Source: Paramacrobiotus richtersi (Eukaryota > Tardigrada > Eutardigrada > Parachela > Macrobiotidae). From it: a stretch of DNA of 32,096 nucleotides. The stretch spans positions 1 to 32,096 of the forward strand of contig JAQGAU010000278.1 in assembly GCA_034698045.1 (NCBI GenBank), written 5' to 3'. This document shows, piece after piece, positions 24,901 through 32,096 of the stretch. The position numbers were made by a program, and so were the translations under genes. The notes beneath the pieces are model-generated. The model saw only the letters and a list, made by a program, of their open reading frames with translations. It was not told the origin of the DNA and made no database searches. Each line of letters opens with the position of its first letter. Within the stretch, counting starts at the first letter, position 1.

Positions 24901-27193
24901 CGACTTCAAATTATTATATAAGTTAATTAATTATTATACAAATTTAGATCGCAGTTTCTCATTCTCAGAGACGCATCGAGGAACTAAAGAAAAATAACGA
25001 AAAGTACGTCGAACAGGAAACATAAAACTTCTCTTACATTCTTTGTTTTTAGCAAAATAGAAGAGAATTTAGTTTTATTTAGTTTTGTTTAATTAAAATG
25101 TTTCTAAAGTGCACATACCGTATGGTACCGGTGGTTTTAGTTTTTATAGAACAATCTGGTATTATGCAGGTGCAAATTGCGAGTTAAAGTTGAGGTCCGC
25201 ATGTCGCCCGAGTCCTTGTCTGAACAACGGAGAGTGCCTGGTTGATCCGAATCGGCCGCCGGGAGAGTTCCGTTGTCAATGTGCCGAAGGATACACTGGA
25301 CGGACTAGCAGTGACCTATTCCAACCAGTTGTCCCCAAGTTCGTCTGCCCGAGAGCGGATTGTGCTGCAGAAACTAACAACGGAAAATGCGATGTGAGTT
25401 TGAATTATTTGGAAGGCTTATAATTAGGATTAGTTTAAAATAGTGTCCGATATAATTTAGTCTCTAAATTTTGAAATATAATATACTCTTTAAATTTAAC
25501 ATATATAATTTATGGAATATATAAGATAATTTAGTCTTCAAATTTTGGACATTTAGGTAAAATGTAATAACATTGACTGTGAATTCGACGGAGGGGAGTG
25601 TTCACTGGGAATGAATCCTTGGCTGAACTGCACTGTGAAGACCCGTTTACCGTGTTGGGATTATTTCCGCAATGGGCGATGTGATCGGGAATGTAATATC
25701 CCGGAGTGTATGTTTGACGGATTCGAATGTGGAACACCGCTCGGCGTTTGCGAGTGAGCGGAACTATGAATTCTCCATAAATATTTTTTTCTACAGTATA
25801 TACGTAGAACTTGTCAATTTAACCTTGAAAATCAGAAACATAGATAAATCATCCAATGCAAATCCGAACACTCTGAAACAGGCAGCATTGAAAAAATCAG
25901 AGAAATTCCATACTAAATTTGATAAATCAGCCTCATATGTACATGAACAAATATGGTCACCTGCAAGTGTCCAAGCAAAAAAACTGTCTAACTAGCATTT
26001 CTGCTAAAAATACTTCAAAAGTGTTGTTCTAATCGTCAGAAAATAATCAGGAATAAGACAGCGAAAACTGTTCTCTTGGACCGGAAAGAGTTGTAAACAA
26101 AGTAATGTTTTTGCAGTCCGGTATATGACGAGTATTGCTCCATGAACTACGGTGACGGACATTGTGATGTCTATTGTGACACCGAAGCCTGTGGTTACGA
26201 TGGACTGGACTGCGTCGAAGACCCGGCGAAGCCAGTTGAAGGCATCTTGATTGTCATTGTCAAAACCTCCGTGGATTCATTCCGGAACAATTCGCATGCA
26301 TTCTTGCGCAGACTGGGTCGAGTACTACGTAGTATCCCCAGTATCAAAAAGGACGACAAGGGAAACGACCAGATCATGTCCTGGAGTCTCAACGGGAGCA
26401 CCGCCTCATTGGTATTGTTGGTTTGATTTTTCCAAAAATCTAGTTTTCGTTTTTTACATATTCTCTTGCGTTTGTTGTTGTTTGATCCGGTCTGTATCTG
26501 GTTTGTGAAGAAACTGTACAGCTGGACGGTTTTACTCTAAAGGTATTGAAAACCGTGGTGTAATGGGCAATACGACGGGTAGTTAATGGAAAAAGAGACC
26601 AATAGTATTATTCAAATATAAACAAATGCGCAATATCGGCTGAATTTTTTCAGTGTTAAAAATTCCATAGAGGTATGCACTGTTGTTATAAATGTACATA
26701 TAACATAAATACTATAAGTTTTACGTCCGAATTCGATGCTGGAAAACGTTTTTACAGGGCGGCCGTATACGTCCAGCTGGACAACCGTAAATGCGTGTCC
26801 GATTGCATCCCCAACGCTGACGCCGCCGCCGCCATTTTAGCCGCGTCCGAACAACGCGGTGACCTCAACCTGGGCCTGCCGGTTTACTCGGTCCAGTCCC
26901 AGCCCGACAAACAAGTTGCCGGCGCCTCGGAATTGCACGACAATCTCGGTTGGCACGGAATCCTCTTCGTGGTGGCTGACGTCATCGCGGGCGTGGTGGT
27001 TATTGGCCTCATTGCCGGCCTGGTGTTTACGTACAAGCGTTACAAACGGACCTTGTCGAATTATCAAAATATTATGAAGAAACGTCTACAACAGGGATGG
27101 GATGCGTTGACGGTCAGTTCGTACGACGAGGATGAGCCGGTCGTCCAGGGGACGAAAGCGGACGATCGACAGTGGATGCAGACGCAGTTCTGA
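18954..27193 (+). CDS. Notch: Notch receptor lacking the ankyrin intracellular domain
   Basis: Exons: 18954-19014, 19957-20017, 20074-20446, 21136-21535, 22394-22834, 23070-23255, 23563-23660, 23730-23862, 24404-24637, 25170-25393, 25557-25753, 26117-26416, 26758-27193. Phases agree, giving about 1047 residues. Order: signal peptide (1-20); 17 EGF repeats; three LNRs (about 725-830; [41 protein letters not shown]); NOD ([20 protein letters not shown]); NODP ([10 protein letters not shown]); a transmembrane helix (about 972-993); and a 54-residue tail to TGA at 27191. EGF1-12 follow canonical Notch in order ([11 protein letters not shown] between EGF9 and 10; CQNEGTC in EGF12). Canonical Notch has about 36 EGFs, RAM, seven ankyrin repeats and PEST; here the last three are absent. 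The exon 12-13 junction uses a weak donor (gttggt) and is the least certain; a second donor after TG at 19023 is also possible for exon 1. Confidence 0.88.
20198..20251 (+). repeat. 27-base in-frame tandem duplication inside Notch EGF2
   Basis: Two adjacent 27-base copies (20198-20224, 20225-20251) encode DWPSRRWSS and DWPSSRWSV. They lengthen the loop between the third and fourth cysteines of EGF2. They keep the frame and differ at few bases, so the duplication looks fairly recent. Confidence 0.85.
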
Positions 27194-27221
27194 GGCGGCG
27201 GAACTGAAGGGACGGAGTGAT

Positions 27222-27640
27222 GTGACCCGTTGAACGACCGTGACCTCTGATGAGTTTCTGGCTTTCCTGTCTAATCTTATCTTCTTACGTCTAGCCTTCT
27301 TACTTCCCTTTTTTATGTCCGTTCATATTTGGAATTTAGTAGAATACAACTGGGGCAACGGGGACAAGTTTTTTATTTTCAATTTTGAATATTTCTTTGT
27401 GCCAAACAGTGTAGTCCGGGCTTTTGCCATTAAACACAGTACAAGCTTTTCAGAAGATCCAGATGTTCGTTGTCCAATTAAATTTAAAGTGAATTTAGAA
27501 AACCGTGAAGAGAACAGGAAAGTGTCGTCTTTAGTTTCCAAAAGGGCGGATAAGTATTTCGCGCAATTATCTAGCCAGTAGCCATTCAATGTAGGGACGC
27601 GTCCGGGCTTCATAAAATTTCGTAACCGCTTCCCCCTGCG
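27222..27640 (-). repeat. Dispersed copy of the Claspin 5' end and divergent upstream region
   Basis: The segment aligns with 13200-13680 in the same orientation: GGCTTTCCTG(T/C)CT(A/G)ATC, then CATATTTGGAATTTA(G/A)TAGAATA, then AGTAC...CTTTTC...AGATCCAGA, then GGCGGATAA...CCATTC...GGGACGC. About 80 bases are inserted near 27350-27435. The Claspin-proximal half is kept best. The left border falls roughly 30-50 bases after the Notch stop codon. Confidence 0.7.
27245..27326 (-). pseudogene. Claspin exon 1 pseudogene fragment
   Basis: Read on the minus strand from the ATG at 27326-27324, the end of this segment encodes EDKIRQESQKLIR followed by G|gt in the same phase as real Claspin exon 1 (EDRIRQESQRLIR). 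Over the last 40 bases I count 33 identities; five of the seven differences are silent and two are Arg-to-Lys. The first half has diverged, is 15 bases longer and carries three in-frame stop codons. No second exon follows: reading on runs into the Notch last exon on the opposite strand. Confidence 0.7.
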
Positions 27641-29049
27641 CAGTTTAAGCCTAGGAGCCAGCCACTTGCCCGCAGTGCATTTACGTATTGCCTTAAAATA
27701 AAACACAGTAAATTAATAAGGTAAATTATTAAAATAAATTACTAAAGGTTCTAAACGAGGGCTCTATTTTTCTGTTAATTTCGACGGGTTTGTGTATTTT
27801 TTTTGTCAACCGGCAGGATACCTAAAAAACTGAATAATTTTTAAAATATTACTAGTCCCCTGATTATCGAAGGAACATCTCTGCTGTCAGTAAGATCTGG
27901 AAAGAAATACGATTTCTGTGATGACCTTGATGTTTTTGTGATGATTTTGATCTTTCATTATAGACCACTGTATTAAGACTTCGTACGCAGTAATAACTTT
28001 TTGACTGTTTGTACTGACACCCAAGCAAAACTGTCTTGCTCACCAGATTCTGTAGGTTTATTGGTATAAGTCGCTTTCTTATGCGAATTTCACATACGAA
28101 AATGTTTACTTGATATTAGCATGCACGATGGCAAACTGTACCAGAAAATGATATGTGCGAGTTTATCGTAGAGCAACAGCATGTATTTCATCATTCGCAC
28201 TGCCAGTAGGTGCTTAGCCAAGGAAGATTGCTAGGTAGAACACTTTGCAATATTTAATACCGGCCCGGTAATATCCCTTCTACGTGTTTTTGAACAAAAC
28301 CTAATTACGTAGCAACTTTGAAAAAATGTTTCGTTTAATTTTATTGCATTTCTCAGCTATATACTAATTCTGCATTAGTGCGGCGTACTTGTCCAGGTCC
28401 CGAAGGGATGGAGCTAACGGACAGACACGTTGATTGTTTTATTGCGCCGCCGGTACATGTAATGCCAACGATCTCCGCAGTGACATTCTGTTAGCGAGAA
28501 ACTCCCACATTTATTATTACAAGTGTGATGGAACGCAAAACGAATTTTCGGTCTCTGCGTCAAACAGATACAAGAGCGACGCAAACATTTAGCCACTGTG
28601 TGGAATATTCCACATACATATTGTAATGTCTCGAGAAAATGTTCTATAATATTTGGAAGTCGTTAATCTTGGACAATTGTTGGAGGAATAACGTTAACTT
28701 TTCATTTCGTACACTACTTTGGCATGCACAAATGGCAGTTATATAATTATGCATAACAATGTGTTAATCAGGTTAAATAAACGCCTAAAATAAACTTATG
28801 GTCTCCGGTTAAATAAATTTATGGTCTCCGCAGCATAGAGCGGACTGCATAATTGAAAAGTGAACAAGCGGCGATATATGCATACAAGTAGATTTATTGT
28901 AGTAAGTAGTATACGTAACTAACATGCGCACAGGTAAAAAACAATTACTTGTTATATAAAAGGACACATTAGAAAAACATTACAGTAAGTAAAAAACATT
29001 TAAAATCTGTACAGACTCTACTGGAAATGATTGTACGAGATCTAGGGAG

Positions 29050-29160
29050 AAAACAATATTAATATATTATTAATCATAATTATTATTAATTATATTTATT
29101 ATTAATTATCATTACTAATTATTATTAATATTAATTCTCATTATTAATTATTATTAAGTA
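29050..29160. repeat. Low-complexity ATT/AAT repeat tract
   Basis: This is an almost pure A/T tract built from attattaatta-type words. Confidence 0.7.
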
Positions 29161-29537
29161 CTTTTCGCGGTATGCTAAAGGAGTGTCTATCAATCAAAAC
29201 AAACATCCGCAACGTACAGCTTATGTAAATGCGCATCGTTCCTCGACCCTCGACGACTTTCTTACAGAAATACCATCACGTACCTAGTACGCTACAAATG
29301 TTACAGCTGGAAAAATATAAAAACAGCCACCTACAGCATATGGTTTCATTAAACTTTATCCCAATGCAGAGTTGTCGTGCATTATGTATGCTAATCCGCC
29401 AGCCTACCCGCGTCATACAGTTAAATATTCCTCACATTTATTTTTATCCGGCTACGATTCTACCTGGGATAACAGCGGCTTGTTGTGGTTTCATTTCGCA
29501 ACATGATCCGGCCTCGCTCCATATACAGTGATGGCGT

Positions 29538-29545
29538 TATATAAG
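29538..29545 (+). promoter_or_regulatory. Candidate TATA box
   Basis: TATATAAG lies about 290 bases before the ATG at 29834, in a locally less AT-rich stretch. It would fit a promoter for the downstream secreted-precursor gene with a long 5' UTR. It could be chance in AT-rich DNA. Confidence 0.25.
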
Positions 29546-29833
29546 CCGATATAAGACACAGTTTTCACCAATTATTTATTTATGTCTGACGCATCGATTA
29601 TGTAGTATGTGTGTCGGCTAATCACGGAATAACAACGGGTGTAATTGTCTTTATAATACATTGGTGTATATCACACATTTCAATGATTAATAACCTGGGC
29701 TGTGTTTTGTTGCCGGATGTGTCAGTCGCACCGTGTCGATGTGTTATGTTGTGTCAATAAAAGTCAATTTTCCGTTTGGGTGACAGATCGACAATTATTT
29801 TTCTGTCCGGTTCTTCTTCTGATTAGCGTGATA

Positions 29834-31955
29834 ATGACCTCCCTATTGACGATTCTTATCGTCCTGACGGCATTCGTTGTTTGTCTTGTTGTCCAGAATG
29901 TGACTGGGGTTCGATATTATCCTAAAAGGAAACCGTAAGAAAGTTACTATTAATTGCACTTATTATAGAATAGATTAAACTCTATATACCTCGAAAAGTT
30001 TTATAATTTCGTGGACACGTTTTTAGCGGATATTTCCCTTTTCTCTATAGTCAAGCAATTTTTAATGATAAAACAGAAATGTTCTATTGTAGACAATCAG
30101 AAAAAGACCAAGTGCTACATCATCCAAGGAGTTTTATGATACGCCTAACGCGGGTGGGAGGGAAGACTTCGAACGTGGGGTAAGTCTGTGTACCGCGTAC
30201 TTCTAGGAGTATTTTCGTATAGTTTAAATATAAATAAAAGTAAATTAAATAAATAAATAAACTAAATTATAATTAAATAGAATTTAAAATATAAAAGTAG
30301 TAAAAAACATTTACCTGCATTTTATAACCCTTTTACAATTACATAAGTTACATTTCTGATAGGTGACTTAATTTTTACTTTCGCACGATATCAAAAATTT
30401 ACGGAGCGAACAGACTTCGTTAAGTGTCGTTTCGGTCCGTTTAGTTCAAACTAATGCAGCTTTCACAACTGTCTAAAAACGGTTTCGATGGACCCGCGTG
30501 TACGTATTTAATTTGTGGTGTCATGCAACAAGTCGGAATCCGTGCACGGTACTCCGCATTTCCAGTCCTGTCACTTAAAGTCTTCAACATTTGGCTAGCT
30601 TTAACGCAGAAGGAAAAAAAATACACCTAGTTACACAATCGGCAAAAACAGAGCTCATTTTTTAAATCGGAGCGTGCAGCCAGTCTCTTGGATAAAGGTC
30701 AATCTTCGTTTAAAGGGTGCATAAAATTGTGCTAAATGCATGCTGTATTGAGCGTACACATAATAATTTGTTATTTAAGTCAGAATTCACATTGCAACAG
30801 CATTCACAAACTTTTTCGTGAATGCTGTTGCAAGGACATGGAACTATGCATTAATAATATTATTCAGAGAACACAATATACAGCATTTGTAAAGAAAATA
30901 TCTAAGTATCTACAGCATCATTACGGATATTTGCATCTTCCAGTAGTCTGCTGTTTCCAGCTGTGTGCAGTACAATTAAATATAGTACTGCCGGCATAGT
31001 TGTTGTTATTGTTAGTTATTCGAGCTTCCACTAATTGTTACAGTAAAGCGTATATATAAATATGCTTCCACGTACAATGTGTGCTCCCGTTAGTCCCATA
31101 TCATTATGTACGCGACAGCATGAGATTACAATAAAAAACGTGAGAAATCGTTTTCTTCGGCAGACTGCTCGATAGCTTCACGGTTTACGGTAAATTATTA
31201 CATAATTATATAAGTGACCTTGAATCGCGTATTTATCCACAACGGAACGTGCACATAAAAGCGTACATACTGTACCGTAGAAGTATTTCATAAAAAGTAC
31301 AACTATTATTGACACAATTATATTGAAATAATTATATTGAATATATGTTATGTTGAATATATTATATTAAATATATAATATATCGAAACATATATAGAAA
31401 AAGGATTTCCATAAAGAGTATTGTAGCGAAACTGAAACTGCTACGTACAGCCAACATGTTGACGTACGAATGCCAACGTTAACGGTGTACGTATTATATC
31501 AACATGCTCTGCTTCTGTACATTGTGAAAACATTCCACAGGAAAACGGTTGACGAGGGCTACGGTCTGAAAACCCTCGGCTTTGGAATTAATCGTTATCA
31601 CCACGGAGGTGTAATTGGCCGGCTATCAACTGCGTTGGATTCGGCAAACTCGCCTTACGGTAATTATTCCACAATTTTTAGTGACCCTTGAACGTAAATG
31701 TCTGCGTTCAGGTTACGCACCGGTGGTTAATTAGTCCTTGCCACGCAGTTGACGTAAACGCAGTACAATCGTTTCTTTGTGATGACACAATAACGATGAT
31801 TATACCCAGAAGTTTAAAAACAAATTTGAATTTAACCATGCATCACACATAAAAATTTATACATTTAAATTCAATAGCAGTATAATCTTGTCATTATTCT
31901 TCTGCTGATTTATCACATACGTATCTTTTCTGATTTTGCAGCACCCGGAAGATAG
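29834..31955 (+). CDS. Candidate secreted peptide-hormone precursor, possibly calcitonin/DH31-like
   Basis: Four exons, 29834-29934, 30093-30179, 31541-31659 and 31942-31955, have good GT-AG borders and agreeing phases (2, 2, 1). They give 106 residues. Residues 1-25 form a strong signal peptide (MTSLLTILIVLTAFVVCLVV then QNVTG). The rest is small and basic with one Lys-Arg at 31-32. The C-terminal part reads TVDEGYGLKTLGFGINRYHH and ends SANSPYAPGR-stop. Pro-Gly-Arg at the end would give a proline amide, as in DH31 and calcitonin. TVD..G..L, GFG and A..AN..AP loosely resemble the DH31 pattern (TVDFGLARGYSG ... AAANFAGGP-GRR in Drosophila). Against this, no dibasic site precedes the candidate hormone, and exon 2 is open in another frame too. 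The gene model is moderately likely; the family call is weak. Confidence 0.45.
30792..30833. repeat. Perfect 16-bp hairpin
   Basis: TTGCAACAGCATTCAC (30792-30807) is followed, after a 10-base loop, by its exact reverse complement (30818-30833). It lies in the second intron of the candidate peptide gene. The stem does not extend further, so it is short for a microRNA precursor. Confidence 0.8.
31300..31400. repeat. AT-rich repetitive tract
   Basis: Repeated attatattgaa / aatatatta words form a low-complexity tract in the second intron of the candidate peptide gene. Confidence 0.6.
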
Positions 31956-32096
31956 CAGCGCTGGCGTGAAAAGACCGGAAAAAAAACTGCTTCCAGTACC
32001 AGTATTTTGTGCGGAGTCCTTGGGTGGTCTTGTCCCACCGGTCATCATAAATACTAAAATTTTCTGGAGCTATTCGTATGAGAACATGCGGAAGAA

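Larger units (their letters stand above)
27641..29833. other. Intergenic AT-rich DNA between Notch and the secreted-precursor gene
   Basis: I searched all frames for ankyrin-type coding (G-TPLH-AA) and saw none. An AATAAA at 27697-27702 could end the Notch transcript, giving a 3' UTR that crosses the Claspin-derived copy. A 100-codon frame at 29229-29531 has no recognisable features. Nothing else is supported. Confidence 0.5.

Noticed and set aside
27240-27581. 113-codon plus-strand frame after Notch, considered as extra Notch tail or a new gene
   Set aside because: The region is better explained as an old copy of the Claspin 5' end on the minus strand; the plus frame has no features.
29229-29531. 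100-codon plus-strand frame
   Set aside because: No domain, signal or similarity recognised; it lies upstream of the likely promoter of the next gene.
1-32096. Retroelement, LTR or large virus-like element, tRNA, rRNA or CRISPR array
   Set aside because: I saw no reverse transcriptase, integrase, capsid or envelope-like coding, no cloverleaf I could support, and no spaced repeat array.

Overview
This window is nuclear DNA of an animal: every confident gene is split by GT-AG introns, with one GC-AG intron. It is most likely an ecdysozoan (arthropod or tardigrade grade). Reasons are an allatotropin of the 13-residue arthropod form, a tandem MATH-BTB pair of the SPOP/TDPOZ kind, an allatotropin-claspin-Notch gene content, and many introns of about 50-70 bases mixed with longer AT-rich ones. 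I cannot settle the phylum from sequence alone.

Layout. The left edge (1-155, +) is the peptide-bearing exon of an allatotropin precursor. It is followed by about 5 kb of AT-rich DNA with one isolated exon candidate at 3657-3733. From 5254 to 13274 (-) lies a complete 14-exon Claspin gene (DNA replication checkpoint mediator); all phases close and give 898 residues. Head to head with it, across about 0.7 kb of shared upstream DNA, begins a tandem duplication of a MATH-BTB gene. Copy A (13988-15386, +) is decaying. Copy B (16295-17450, +) is open and gives 368 residues. A foldback element sits at 18034-18395.

From 18954 to 27193 (+) lies a 13-exon Notch receptor of about 1047 residues: signal peptide, 17 EGF repeats (EGF1-12 match canonical Notch EGF1-12 one to one), three LNRs, the NOD/NODP domain and a transmembrane helix. 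It then stops after a 54-residue tail, with no RAM WFP motif, ankyrin repeats or PEST region. Within about 50 bases of that stop begins an old copy of the Claspin 5' end (exon-1 pseudogene plus upstream DNA). This suggests that a rearrangement placed foreign DNA where the Notch intracellular domain should be.

The right part (27.7-32.1 kb) is AT-rich and holds one further candidate gene (29834-31955, +). It is a four-exon, 106-residue secreted precursor ending in Pro-Gly-Arg-stop, perhaps a calcitonin/DH31-like hormone.

The genes are not an operon and need not act together. The points of most interest are the Notch receptor with an intact ligand-binding head and no signalling tail, the shared duplicated DNA linking Claspin, the BTB genes and the Notch 3' end, and the two neuropeptide-type genes at the edges. 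Splice sites were assigned by eye from GT/AG signals, reading-phase agreement and family similarity; no transcript data were available.
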